Positions 42,718 through 51,385 of a DNA stretch of 64,000 nucleotides are shown one piece after another. The notes under the pieces were generated by a model. That model did no database searches. It worked only from the letters and a program-made list of their open reading frames with translations, and was not told the origin of the DNA. This DNA is from Phytohabitans aurantiacus (GTDB lineage: Bacteria; Actinomycetota; Actinomycetes; Mycobacteriales; Micromonosporaceae): contig NZ_BSDI01000013.1 of assembly GCF_027923225.1 (NCBI RefSeq), forward strand, positions 32,226 to 96,225, read 5' to 3'. The translations under genes and the position numbers were made by a program. Within the stretch, counting starts at the first letter, position 1. The number at the start of each line of letters is the position of its first letter.

Positions 42718-44486
42718 GTGGGGTCGGGTTCGCGCTGCCGGCCGTGCCCTTCGCCGTGGCGCTGATCGGCCTCCTCCTGCCCCTACGAGCCCGCGCGGTG
42801 GCGGCCGCCCTCGCGGTGGCCGGTGCGGCGGTGGCGCTCGCGCTGGCGATCTGGGTGCTGGCCGCCGTGGGCGACGGGCACGAGAGCAGCCGGGAGTGGG
42901 TCGACTTCGGCGGGCTCGCGGTGACGCTCGGCGTCCGCCTCGATCAGGCGTCCGCGCTGGTGGCGGTCGCGGTGGGCGTGGTGGCGCTGGCCGTACAGGT
43001 CTACTCGATCACGTACCTGCGTGACGACGACCGGTACGCCCCGTACGCCGCCCAGGTCAGCCTCTTCACCGCGGCGATGCTGCTGGTCGTGGTCGCCGGC
43101 GACCTGATGATGCTCATGGTCGGCTGGGAGGTCATGGGCATCTGCTCGTACCTGCTCATCGGCCACGACCGGCGCCTGCCCGAAGCGCCCGCGGCGGCGG
43201 TCAAGGCGTTCCTCGTCACCCGGGTCGGCGACGTCGGGTTCCTGCTCGGCATCGCGGTACTCGGCGTATCGGCCGGCAGCTTCCGCATCGCCGACGTGCT
43301 GGCCGCCGACCTGAGCGGCACCACCGTGACGGTCTCCTGCCTGCTGCTGCTCGCCGGGGTGGCGGGCAAGAGCGCGCAGTTCCCCCTGCACACCTGGCTG
43401 CCCGACGCGATGGCCGGCCCCACGCCGATCTCCGCGCTCATCCACGCGGCCACGATGGTCGCGGCCGGCATATACGTGGTCGTCCGGCTGTACCCGCTGT
43501 TCCTCTCCTCCGGCGCGGCGCTCGCCGTGCTCGGCGTGATGGCGGCCGTCACCCTGCTGATCGGCGCGCTGACGGCGACCGCGCAAGACGACATCAAGCG
43601 GGTGCTGGCCTGGTCGACGGTCTCGCAGATCGGGTACATGGCTGGCGCGCTCGCGGTCGGCTCCACCTCGGCGGCGCTGTTCCACCTGCTCACGCACGCC
43701 GCGTTCAAGGCGCTGCTCTTCCTCGCGGCCGGCTGCGTGATCCACGCCGTCGGCAGCAACCTGATGTCCGCGATGGGTGGGCTGCGGCGCGACATGCCGG
43801 TGACGTTCTGGTCGTTCGCGATCGGGCTCGGCGCGCTCGCTGGGCTGCCGCCGCTCGCCGGCTTCTGGAGCAAGGAAGGGATCATCGCGGTCGCGCGGCA
43901 CCCTGAAGGGCCGGCGCCCGCGTGGGTGGGCTGGCTGGTGCTCATCGCCGCTCTGGTGGGCGTGGCGGTCACCGCGTGGTACGCGACCCGCCTACTGCGC
44001 CGCACCTTCCTCGGGGTGAAACACACATCGACCGCGCACGATCCGCCGCCGCTCATGCGGTGGCCGGTGGTCGTGCTGGCCGTGCCGAGCGCCCTGCTCG
44101 GGCTCGCGGCCTTCCTGCCGGCGTTCCGCGACGCGCTCGGCCTCGACGACGTGCACATCGACGCGTGGCTGCTGCTCCCGGTCGCGCTGCTCGCGCTGGG
44201 CGTCGCGCTCGGCTGGCGCGACCTGCCCGCCGTCCCGGCCTTCGCCCGCGCGTTCTGGCTCGACGAGGTCCAGCACGCTCTCGTCGTACGTCCGGCACGC
44301 GCCCTCGCCGCGGTGGTCCGGCGCGCCGACGAGTCCCTGGTAGACGGAGCGGTCGAAGGCACCGCGACCGGTACCGTGACCCTTGCCCGGCGCGTCGCCG
44401 GCGCCCACCGGTCCGCACTCCCGAGGGCCGCCACCGCGGTCCTGGCGGCCGCTGTCCTCCTCGCGGCGGTAGGAGCCTTCCTGTGA
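42714..44486 (+). CDS. nuoL: NADH-quinone oxidoreductase subunit L (antiporter-like)
   Basis: A 590-aa antiporter-like subunit. Key features are the GWEVMGICSYLLIG segment (TM5 Glu), HTWLPDAMAGPTPISALIHAATMV (Lys/His channel) and the C-terminal lateral helix region. Length is slightly short of E. coli NuoL (613 aa), as usual for actinobacteria. The stop overlaps nuoM (GTGA). Confidence 0.96.
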   Translation: MSGVGFALPAVPFAVALIGLLLPLRARAVAAALAVAGAAVALALAIWVLAAVGDGHESSREWVDFGGLAVTLGVRLDQASALVAVAVGVVALAVQVYSITYLRDDDRYAPYAAQVSLFTAAMLLVVVAGDLMMLMVGWEVMGICSYLLIGHDRRLPEAPAAAVKAFLVTRVGDVGFLLGIAVLGVSAGSFRIADVLAADLSGTTVTVSCLLLLAGVAGKSAQFPLHTWLPDAMAGPTPISALIHAATMVAAGIYVVVRLYPLFLSSGAALAVLGVMAAVTLLIGALTATAQDDIKRVLAWSTVSQIGYMAGALAVGSTSAALFHLLTHAAFKALLFLAAGCVIHAVGSNLMSAMGGLRRDMPVTFWSFAIGLGALAGLPPLAGFWSKEGIIAVARHPEGPAPAWVGWLVLIAALVGVAVTAWYATRLLRRTFLGVKHTSTAHDPPPLMRWPVVVLAVPSALLGLAAFLPAFRDALGLDDVHIDAWLLLPVALLALGVALGWRDLPAVPAFARAFWLDEVQHALVVRPARALAAVVRRADESLVDGAVEGTATGTVTLARRVAGAHRSALPRAATAVLAAAVLLAAVGAFL

Positions 44487-45958
44487 ACGCGCTGCTCATC
44501 GTGGTGCTCGCCGTGCCGGCCGCCGGTGCGGCAGCCGCCGCGCTGCTTCCCGACCGCGTGGGGCGCATCGCCGGCACGGTCGCGGCGGCCGTCGCCCTGC
44601 TCGCCAGCCTGCCGCTGTACCGGGACTCGTGGTTCTCGTACGGGCCGGCCGGGGTGCGGCCCTGGCACGAGGTCGACTACTCCTGGGTACCGGCGCTCAA
44701 CCTGCACTTCCACCTGGGCGTCGACGGTGTCTCGTACCCCCTTGTCGTGCTCACCGCCCTGCTGACGTTGCTGTGCTGCGGGTTCACGCTGTGGCGGGCC
44801 CCCGAGCCGGGCCGCGGCAACACGCTCGTCGCGCTGCTGCTGGTGATCGAGGTCGGCATCCTGGGCACGTTCCTGGCGCTCGACCTGGTGCTCTTCTTCG
44901 TGTTCTTCGAGGTCGTGCTGCTGCCGATGTACGCGGTCATCGCCGTCTGGGGCGACCGCGACCGGGCGCACGCCGCGCGCAAGTTCGTGCTCTACACGCT
45001 CTTCGGCTCGGTGCTGCTGCTGGTCGGCGTGTTCACGGTGGTGGCGAGCGCGGGCACCGCCGACATCGTGGCGCTCACGGGAGGCGGCGAGCTGTCGCGC
45101 ACCACCCAGCTCGTGGCGTTCACGCTGCTGGCGATCGGGTTCGCGGTGAAGAGTCCGCTGTGGCCGCTGCACACGTGGCTGCCCGACGCGCACACCCAGG
45201 CACCCACGGTCGGCAGCGTGATACTGGCCGGCGTGCTGCTGAAGATGGGCACGTACGGCCTGATCCGGGTCGCCGTCGGGGTGGCCCCCGAGGGCGCACG
45301 CTGGGCCGCGCCGGTGCTCGGTGTGCTGGCCGTCGCCGCGATCATCATCGGCTCGCTGGTCTGCCTGGCGCAGACCGAGCTGAAGCGCCTGATCGCATAC
45401 TCCAGCGTCGGCCACATGGGCTTCGTCCTGCTCGGCATCGCCACGCTGACCGCCACCGGCATCCAGGCAGCCCTCATCGGCAACGTCGCGCACGGCGTCA
45501 TCACCGGCCTGCTCTTCTTCCTGGCCGGCGCCATCAAGGAACGCGCGCACACCGGCGACCTCGCCCAGCTCGGCGGCCTCCGCGAGACCGCGCCCCGGCT
45601 GGCGGGCGTGCTCGGCTTCGCGGCGATCGCGTCGCTTGGCCTGCCGGGGCTGGCCGGGTTCTGGGGTGAGGCGTTCGCCGTGGTCGCCGCGATCGACCGT
45701 GGCGGACCACTGTGGACGACCCTCGGCGTGGTGGCGGCGGTGGGTGGCGCGCTGACCGCCGCGTACTTCCTGCGCCTGCTCCGCCGCGTCACACACGGCC
45801 CGGCGATCGGTTCGCTCGCCCCACCGACCCTGGCACCCGTCGAGGTGGCCGCCTGGGCGCCGCTCGTGGTGCTCGCGCTCGCCGTGGGGCTGGTGCCCGG
45901 CCTCGTACTAGGAATGGCCGACGGCCCCGTGCAGGCCCTCTTGGAGGCGCTGCCATGA
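44483..45958 (+). CDS. nuoM: NADH-quinone oxidoreductase subunit M (antiporter-like)
   Basis: A 491-aa antiporter-like subunit from GTG 44483. FFVFFEVVLLPMYAVIAVWG holds the TM5 Glu, and HTWLPDAHTQAPTVGSVILAG the Lys-rich channel; ELKRLIAYSSVGHMGFVLLG is complete. The final TGA overlaps the ATG of the 39-aa ORF (ATGA). Confidence 0.96.
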   Translation: MNALLIVVLAVPAAGAAAAALLPDRVGRIAGTVAAAVALLASLPLYRDSWFSYGPAGVRPWHEVDYSWVPALNLHFHLGVDGVSYPLVVLTALLTLLCCGFTLWRAPEPGRGNTLVALLLVIEVGILGTFLALDLVLFFVFFEVVLLPMYAVIAVWGDRDRAHAARKFVLYTLFGSVLLLVGVFTVVASAGTADIVALTGGGELSRTTQLVAFTLLAIGFAVKSPLWPLHTWLPDAHTQAPTVGSVILAGVLLKMGTYGLIRVAVGVAPEGARWAAPVLGVLAVAAIIIGSLVCLAQTELKRLIAYSSVGHMGFVLLGIATLTATGIQAALIGNVAHGVITGLLFFLAGAIKERAHTGDLAQLGGLRETAPRLAGVLGFAAIASLGLPGLAGFWGEAFAVVAAIDRGGPLWTTLGVVAAVGGALTAAYFLRLLRRVTHGPAIGSLAPPTLAPVEVAAWAPLVVLALAVGLVPGLVLGMADGPVQALLEALP

Positions 45959-46074
45959 CCCTGGAATTCCACGCTCGCCTCCGCTCGCGGGGATCACGCG
46001 CCCCGAAGCCTCCCGGTAGCCGCAAGTCGCTGCGCTCCCTCCGCTTTGTGGCGGCTGCGGGAGGCGGCGCATGA
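45955..46074 (+). CDS. 39-residue ORF between nuoM and nuoN, hypothetical
   Basis: A short frame whose ATG overlaps the nuoM stop and whose TGA overlaps the nuoN start, both as ATGA. It encodes MTLEFHARLRSRGSR...VAAAGGGA, an Arg/Ser-rich peptide with no membrane helix. The arrangement keeps ribosomes moving from nuoM into nuoN and both 45955 and 46071 begin ATGACCC, so it may be a translation bridge created by a small insertion rather than a functional protein. Confidence 0.4.
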   Translation: MTLEFHARLRSRGSRAPKPPGSRKSLRSLRFVAAAGGGA

Positions 46075-47504
46075 CCCAGCAGGTCGACCACGTTGCACTG
46101 CTGCCGGCGTATCTGGCGGCCGGCACCGCCGTACTGGCGCTGCTCGCGGATCTGTTCGTAGGGCGACGCGGGGTGGTTTTCGCGTCGGCGGCCCTGGGTG
46201 CGGCGGCGACCGCCGCGGGCGCCGTGATCGTGGGCCGGGGCGACGACCGGGCGACGTTCTGCGCGGGCGACGCGTGCTCGTTCCTGTCGACCGACAGGTC
46301 GGCGCTGGTGGCGGCCCTGTTCGCGCTGCTCACGCTCGGTGTGCTGGGCATCTCGGCCGCGACCCGCGACATCCCGCCGGGGGAGTACGCCTTCCTCCTA
46401 GCCTGCTCGATGACCGGCGGCGTGGTCCTCGGCTCGGCCGGCGACCTGATCACGTTGATCGTGGCGCTGGAGACCCTGACCCTGCCCCTCTACGTGCTGG
46501 TGGGCCTGCGGCGGCGCACAGTGGCGAGCGCCGAGGGCGCGGTCACCTTCTTCGTGGTGAGCGTCGTGGCGACCGCCGTGACTCTGCTCGGCGCCGCCCT
46601 CCTCTACGCGGTCGCGGGCCGGGTGCACTTCAGCACCCTCGCCACCGGCGACCTGCCCGACCTCCCGCTGACCAGCGTGGCGGTGGTGCTCATCCTCGCC
46701 GGGCTCGCGTTCAAGGTCGCGGCGGTGCCGTTCCACGCGTGGGCCCCCGCCGCGTACGACGGCGCCCCGGTCCCCATCGCCGCCTACCTGTCGACCGCCT
46801 CGAAGCTGGGCGGCATCATCGCCATCCTGTACGCCGTGGTCGACGGGCTGCGCCCCGCACTCGACAAGTCCGGTCCGGCGCTGGCGGTGCTCGCCGTGCT
46901 GACCATGACCGTTGGCAACCTGGTCGCCCTGCGGCAGACCCGGATGGTGCGCCTGCTGGCCTGGTCGTCGGTGGCGCAGGCCGGGTACATCCTGGCGCCG
47001 CTGGGCGCGTTCATGCTGGCCGACGGCCGCGCCGAGCTGGGCACGGCGGTCGCGGCGACGCTCGCGTACACCGTCTTCTACGTGGTGCTGGAGCTCGCCG
47101 CCTTCGGCGCGGTGGTCGCGCTGCGGCCGGGCGACGACGGCGGGACGCTGGAGGAGTACCGCGGCGCCGCCCGGCAGCGGCCCTGGGTGGGCGCGGCGCT
47201 GGTGCTCGCGCTCATCGGCCTCGCCGGGCTGCCGCCCGGATTGGCCGGCCTTTTCGCGAAGGTCGCGGTCGTGCGATCACTGCTGGAAGGCGGTGCCGGC
47301 TGGCTCGCGGTCGTCGTCGCACTCAATGCCGTGGTCGGTTTGGCCTATTATGTACGTGTTTCCGCACTCCTCTACGCTCCGGTGATCCGTGCCACTCCGC
47401 CTCGCGTGCCGTGGCCGGTCGTCACCACGCTCGCCGCCGTCACATTGATCGTGGTGATCGTCGGATTCGCCCCTCAACTAGTGCTCGACGCGGTTAACAG
47501 CTAA
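46071..47504 (+). CDS. nuoN: NADH-quinone oxidoreductase subunit N (antiporter-like)
   Basis: A 477-aa antiporter-like subunit. FLLACSMTGGVVLGSAGDLITLIVALETLTLPLYVLVGL holds the TM5 Glu; AFKVAAVPFHAWAPAAYDGAP holds the channel Lys. It ends the nuo cluster. No nuoA, D, E, F or G occurs on either side. Confidence 0.96.
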   Translation: MTQQVDHVALLPAYLAAGTAVLALLADLFVGRRGVVFASAALGAAATAAGAVIVGRGDDRATFCAGDACSFLSTDRSALVAALFALLTLGVLGISAATRDIPPGEYAFLLACSMTGGVVLGSAGDLITLIVALETLTLPLYVLVGLRRRTVASAEGAVTFFVVSVVATAVTLLGAALLYAVAGRVHFSTLATGDLPDLPLTSVAVVLILAGLAFKVAAVPFHAWAPAAYDGAPVPIAAYLSTASKLGGIIAILYAVVDGLRPALDKSGPALAVLAVLTMTVGNLVALRQTRMVRLLAWSSVAQAGYILAPLGAFMLADGRAELGTAVAATLAYTVFYVVLELAAFGAVVALRPGDDGGTLEEYRGAARQRPWVGAALVLALIGLAGLPPGLAGLFAKVAVVRSLLEGGAGWLAVVVALNAVVGLAYYVRVSALLYAPVIRATPPRVPWPVVTTLAAVTLIVVIVGFAPQLVLDAVNS

Positions 47505-47529
47505 CTCTCAGCTACGCGCGGAAGATCAG

Positions 47530-47558
47530 AGGGGTACCCGGTTGTTTGAAGGGGTACC
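47530..47558. promoter_or_regulatory. Direct repeat upstream of htpX
   Basis: AGGGGTACC occurs at 47530-47538 and again at 47550-47558, 20 bp (two helical turns) apart, 36 nt before the start codon. This is a possible activator or repressor site. No match to a known consensus is claimed. Confidence 0.35.
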
Positions 47559-47593
47559 GGAGCCCACAGGCTTCGCGTGCTGAAGGAGTGATC

Positions 47594-48469
47594 GTGCACA
47601 GCTTCCGGAACGGTCTCAAGACGGCCGCTCTGCTCGGCCTGCTATCCGCATTCGTGCTGGCCGTCGGCTACTGGTTCGGCGGCACCTCTGGTCTGGTCAT
47701 CGCGCTGTTCGTCGCGCTGGCCATGAACGGCATCAGCTACTTCTTCTCCGACAAGATCGCACTGCGCTCGATGCGGGCCCAACCGGTCAGCGAGGCGCAG
47801 TTCCCCGCGCTGTACCAGATGGTCCGTGAGCTGGCCACCGAGGCCGGGCAGCCAATGCCCCGCCTCTACGTGAGCCCGACGCCACAGCCCAACGCGTTCG
47901 CCACGGGACGCAACCCGCGCAACGCCGCGGTCTGCGTCACCCAGGGCATCACCGAGATCCTCGACTACCGCGAGCTGCGCGGCGTCATCGGTCACGAGCT
48001 GTCGCACGTCTACAACCGCGACATCCTGATCGCGAGCGTCGCCGGCGCGCTGGCGAGCATCATCACCGTGATCGCGCACATGGCGATCTTCCTGCCGTTC
48101 GGCGGCAGCGACGACGACGGCGTCAACCCGGCAGCCCTGCTGCTCATGCTGATTCTCGGCCCGCTGGCCGCCGGCGTGATCCAGATGGCGATCAGCCGGA
48201 GCCGCGAGTACCAGGCTGACGCGTCGGGCGCGAGCCTCACCCGTGACCCGCTGGCGCTGGCATCGGCGCTCCGGAAGATCCACTACGGCACCCAGAAGCT
48301 GCCGCTCCCGCCCGAGGGTCAGCTCGCCAGCCAGGCTCACCTGATGATCGCCAACCCGTTGAAGGGCGGCGGCCTGGCGGGCCTCTTCTCCACCCATCCG
48401 CCGATGGCCGAGCGCGTCCGCCGCTTGGAGCAGATGGCCGCCCAGTCCGGCCCCATCGAGTACCGCTAA
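47594..48469 (+). CDS. htpX: M48 membrane metalloprotease HtpX
   Basis: A 291-aa membrane zinc protease of protein quality control. Two N-terminal helices (about 8-50), the zinc motif GHELSHVYNRD (H134, E135, H138), two further helices (about 145-200) and the third ligand Glu in SREYQADASGA are all visible. GTG 47594 has a GAAGGAG site 5 nt upstream. The C-terminal STHPPMAERVRRL is conserved. Confidence 0.95.
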   Translation: MHSFRNGLKTAALLGLLSAFVLAVGYWFGGTSGLVIALFVALAMNGISYFFSDKIALRSMRAQPVSEAQFPALYQMVRELATEAGQPMPRLYVSPTPQPNAFATGRNPRNAAVCVTQGITEILDYRELRGVIGHELSHVYNRDILIASVAGALASIITVIAHMAIFLPFGGSDDDGVNPAALLLMLILGPLAAGVIQMAISRSREYQADASGASLTRDPLALASALRKIHYGTQKLPLPPEGQLASQAHLMIANPLKGGGLAGLFSTHPPMAERVRRLEQMAAQSGPIEYR

Positions 48470-48487
48470 CAACCGCCCGCGCTCCGC

Positions 48488-48504
48488 GCCCCGCTTTGCG
48501 GGGC
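48488..48504. terminator. Short hairpin after htpX
   Basis: GCCCCGC-TTT-GCGGGGC, a 7-bp stem 19 nt after the htpX stop, without a U-run. It precedes repeat B2. A weak terminator or mRNA-end structure is possible. Confidence 0.35.
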
Positions 48505-48548
48505 TCCGCGCGGTCCGCGGGCGCGCCGCGCTGGCCGCTCTTTCCGCC

Positions 48549-48624
48549 GATCAAGGGCGAACGCACGTGGTTTGATCACCGATCCGCGTGCGTTCGCCCT
48601 TGATCCATGCGGATGCCCTTGATC
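48549..48624 (-). repeat. Family B 76-nt composite palindrome, copy B2
   Basis: Left arm 48549-48570 (GATCAAGGGCGAACGCACGT GG), 13-nt loop, right arm 48584-48605, and outer half-site ending CCCTTGATC at 48624. Half-site offset 19 nt; total 76 nt; opposite orientation to B1. The arms match perfectly except one pair, with GAACGC facing GCGTTC. Confidence 0.9.
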
Positions 48625-48723
48625 GGCGGATGGTGTGACGTCCGGCACCACGGCCTTCGTGCCGGCCAGGCTCTCTGGTTAGGGTCGAAGCGGCAGTTCG
48701 CTCATTACATGGGGAGGTTGGCT

Positions 48724-49986
48724 GTGGCGGCGCTGGGCCGTTACCTGGCGGTATGGCGGATTCCCGGCGCGCCGGTACTGCTCGTCGTGGGGATCATCGC
48801 TCGCCTAGGCATCGGCATGACCCCGCTCGCTCTCCTGCTCCTCGTCGAGGACCTCGCCGGCCGGTACACGCCCGCCGCCATCGCGGGCGGCATCTACGCC
48901 ATCGCCGGCGCCGCGCTCAGCCCGGTCGCCGGGCGCGTCGCGGACCGGATCGGTCCGTCCCGGGTACTCCTTGCCACCGGTATCGCGCACCCGCTCGCCC
49001 TGATCGTGCTCCTGGCCGCCACGGCCGCCGAGGCGATGCCCCTGGTGTTCGCCGGCTCGGCGCTGGCCGGTGCGACGTACCCGCCGCTCACCGCCGCGAT
49101 CCGCGGCGCCTGGAGCAGCCTGACCGACCCCGGCGGCGGCCGTCACCACCTGCGCGGCGCCGCCATGGCTGTGGAAACCTCGCTGTTCGAACTCGTGTTC
49201 GTGTTCGGCGCGCTACTGGTCGCCGGCTTCGTACTGGTAGCCAGCCCCGCCGCCGCGATCCTCGGCGTCGCCACCGTCACGCTCGGCGGCACCGTGGCCG
49301 TCGCTCGTGGCCGGGCGATGCGGGCCTGGCGCCGCCACCCGGACGAGGCCCAGACGCGAGGCCTCGGCCCGCTCCGCGTCGCCGGCTTTCCCGCCCTGCT
49401 CATCTGCGCCGCCGGCCTGGGCACCGCCTTCGGTGCGGCGGCCGTGACTGTACCCGCCTACGCCGCCGCCCACAGCACCGGCGACAGCCTCGGCGGCGTA
49501 CTGCTCGCCGTGTGGGCGCTGGGCAGTGCGGTGGGTGGCATCTGGTTCGGCGTACTGCGTCCCGCCCGCAACCAGGCCCGGCAGTTCGCGCTCCTGCTCG
49601 GTGCGCTGGCGGCCACGTTTGCGGTGTTTCCGCTCATGCCCAGCCCGATCGCACTAGGCCTGGCACTCGCGGTGGGCGGCGCCACGATCGCGCCGGCCCT
49701 CACCGTCGAGAACAACATGGTCGGCCGGATCGCCCCGCCCAGCATGCTGAACGAGGCGTACACCTGGATGGTGACCGTGGCCGTGGCGTTCAGCGCGGTC
49801 GGCGGCTCCGTCGCGGGCGTGATCGTCGACCAGCCCGGTGGAGTGCCGTGGGCGTTCATCTTCGCGGGCGCGGCGGTGGGCGCCGCTGCCATCGTGACCG
49901 CGATGCCATCCGGCGGTATCGCCCGCGCGGACGCCCTCGCCACCGCCCGCCTCGACCAGGCGCTGGCCGCTACCGGTAGTTCGTGA
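48724..49986 (+). CDS. MFS transporter
   Basis: A 420-aa membrane protein with about 12 helices. It has the MFS loop 2-3 motif AGRVADRIGPSRVL. GTG 48724 is chosen for the GGGGAGG site 6 nt upstream; ATG 48709 and the open frame to 48607 (inside repeat B2) are less likely. Drug or metabolite efflux is the usual role; the substrate is unknown. It overlaps the convergent yajQ gene by 17 nt. Confidence 0.9.
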   Translation: MAALGRYLAVWRIPGAPVLLVVGIIARLGIGMTPLALLLLVEDLAGRYTPAAIAGGIYAIAGAALSPVAGRVADRIGPSRVLLATGIAHPLALIVLLAATAAEAMPLVFAGSALAGATYPPLTAAIRGAWSSLTDPGGGRHHLRGAAMAVETSLFELVFVFGALLVAGFVLVASPAAAILGVATVTLGGTVAVARGRAMRAWRRHPDEAQTRGLGPLRVAGFPALLICAAGLGTAFGAAAVTVPAYAAAHSTGDSLGGVLLAVWALGSAVGGIWFGVLRPARNQARQFALLLGALAATFAVFPLMPSPIALGLALAVGGATIAPALTVENNMVGRIAPPSMLNEAYTWMVTVAVAFSAVGGSVAGVIVDQPGGVPWAFIFAGAAVGAAAIVTAMPSGGIARADALATARLDQALAATGSS

Positions 49987-50464
49987 ACTGGAGTGCGACC
50001 CCGAAGTCTTCCTGCTTCAGCAGCGTGATGACCGCCTGCAGGTCGTCCTTCTTCTTGCCGGTCACCCGCAACTGGTCACCCTGGATCTGCGCCTGAACGC
50101 CCTTCGGGCCCTCGTCGCGGATCTTCTTGGTGATCGCCTTGGCCTTCTCCTGGTTGATGCCCTGGAGGACCGTGCAGTCGATCTTGTACGTCCTGCCGGA
50201 GCTACGCGGCTCGCCGGACTCCAGGGACTTGAGCGAGATGTTCCGCTTGACCAGCTTCTCCTTGAAGACCTCCAGAGCCGCCTTGACGCGGTCTTCGGTC
50301 TCCGCCTGCAGGCTCACGCCTTCCTCGCCTGACCAGGAGATCTGGGCACCCGTGCCGCGGAAGTCGAAGCGAGTGGAGAGCTCCTTCTCCGTCTGGTGGA
50401 GCGCGTTGTCGATCTCCTGCCGGTCGACCTTGCTAACGATGTCGAACGACGGGTTCGCTGCCAT
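49970..50464 (-). CDS. YajQ family nucleotide/c-di-GMP-binding protein
   Basis: A 164-aa soluble protein matching the YajQ/DUF520 family. It begins AANPSFDIVSKVDRQEIDNAL and includes the STRFDFRGTGAQI and KAKAITKKIRDEG segments. Family members bind RNA or c-di-GMP and act as effectors. Interesting here because a GGDEF-EAL protein lies 1.1 kb away, although no operon joins them. Confidence 0.94.
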   Translation of the reverse strand: MAANPSFDIVSKVDRQEIDNALHQTEKELSTRFDFRGTGAQISWSGEEGVSLQAETEDRVKAALEVFKEKLVKRNISLKSLESGEPRSSGRTYKIDCTVLQGINQEKAKAITKKIRDEGPKGVQAQIQGDQLRVTGKKKDDLQAVITLLKQEDFGVALQFTNYR

Positions 50465-50589
50465 GATTCATGCTCCTGCTACGTGGCGTCCGTGGGTCTC
50501 TGGTGTCCGACCGTACCCGTTTGCAGGGCACCCCGGTGCACCCGCTATCCTTGCTTCCGCTGCCGCGAACGATGCGGCGGCACGCCCTA

Positions 50590-50670
50590 GGCGGGTTGCC
50601 CGAGCGGCCAATGGGAGCGGACTGTAAATCCGTCGCGAAAGCTACAGAGGTTCGAATCCTCTACCCGCCA
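50590..50670 (+). tRNA. tRNA-Tyr (GTA anticodon)
   Basis: 81-nt class II cloverleaf. Acceptor GGCGGGT (50590-50596) pairs ACCCGCC (50663-50669), discriminator A. The anticodon loop ACTGTAAATC gives GTA. A long variable arm (around GTCGCGAAAGC) and T-arm GAGGTTCGAATCCTC are present. CCA is not encoded. Confidence 0.95.
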
Positions 50671-50680
50671 CAGGCTCTCC

Positions 50681-50728
50681 GATCGGCCCCTGACCAGCGT
50701 TGATGCTGGCAGGGGCCGATCTTGTTGT
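50681..50728 (+). terminator. Intrinsic terminator after tRNA-Tyr
   Basis: Stem GATCGGCCCCTG-A-CCAGC (50681-50698) with GCTGGCAGGGGCCGATC (50705-50721), 17 pairs with one bulged A and a 6-nt loop, then TTGTTGTG. It starts 11 nt after the tRNA. Confidence 0.85.
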
Positions 50729-50847
50729 GTCCCGCTATCCGCCGGGCGCTCTCGGTGACAACGTCTGTCCACAGGCGACACGCCTGCGCTGGTCAGGCAC
50801 GGCCCTTGCGAGTCTGCGCGACCCGCCACCCATCAGCAGCGCCGCTC

Positions 50848-50923
50848 GATCAAGGAAGATTGCGTTGATCAAGGGCAAATGCACGCGAAAAAGAGATCCA
50901 ACCACGTGCGTTTGCCCTTGATC
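50848..50923 (+). repeat. Family B 76-nt composite palindrome, copy B3
   Basis: Outer half-site GATCAAGGAAG at 50848, inner left arm 50867-50887 (GATCAAGGGCAAATGCACGC), loop with AGATCC, right arm 50902-50923 ending CCCTTGATC. Offset 19 nt, total 76 nt, same orientation as B1. Confidence 0.9.
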
Positions 50924-50944
50924 GGCGCGCCAGGCGCGCCGCGC

Positions 50945-50967
50945 GGGGCGGGGTGCGCGGGGCGGGG
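50945..50967 (+). other. Four-tract G-quadruplex motif
   Basis: GGGG at 50945, 50950, 50959 and 50964 with loops of 1, 5 and 1 nt. This meets the usual G4 pattern. It lies just after repeat B3 in the spacer before the GGDEF-EAL operon. Confidence 0.6.
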
Positions 50968-51385
50968 TGCCGCGCTGCGCGGCGCGGCGGGGAGTGGGTA
51001 TGGGTGTCGATGGACCTAGGGGTGCTGGTGTCGGTGGGGGTGATCATGGGGGGTGAAGAAAAGAAGTGGTAGACAAACCAGACGAACAGCAAACATCGCC
51101 ACTACCGCATAAAGCGCTTCCTATCGCCTCTATTGACTCCTCGCAAAACCGGGAAAACCGAACTTTTCTCAAGTGTTGTGCCTGGTCAGCGTGTTCCTGG
51201 TGGTGCCAGAAGTGAGCCGTGACTTAAAACTAAGCCAAGGTTGCGGTCAGCCTTTCAGTCAGGATTTTGCGTACTGTGGTGCCAACGGGCGGATGAGTGT
51301 GTGTCTCGCCGCCTGGATGTGGCACGATCAGGGGAACCTCTCACTGACCCGTCATATTTGGTCATCCCCCGACAGGAGCGATTCG

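Larger units (their letters stand above)
50729..51385. other. Long non-coding spacer with G-rich and AT-rich parts
   Basis: A 657-bp stretch without a supported gene. It contains repeat B3 (50848-50923), a G-quadruplex-type run (50945-50967: four GGGG tracts), then a sharp change to an AT-rich segment (about 51050-51190). The promoter region of the small-peptide/GGDEF-EAL operon follows, with a short TGAC-CC-GTCA palindrome at 51345-51354. Confidence 0.6.

Noticed and set aside
43001..45796. 931-codon antisense frame across nuoL and nuoM
   Set aside because: Shadow of two certain membrane-protein genes on the other strand.
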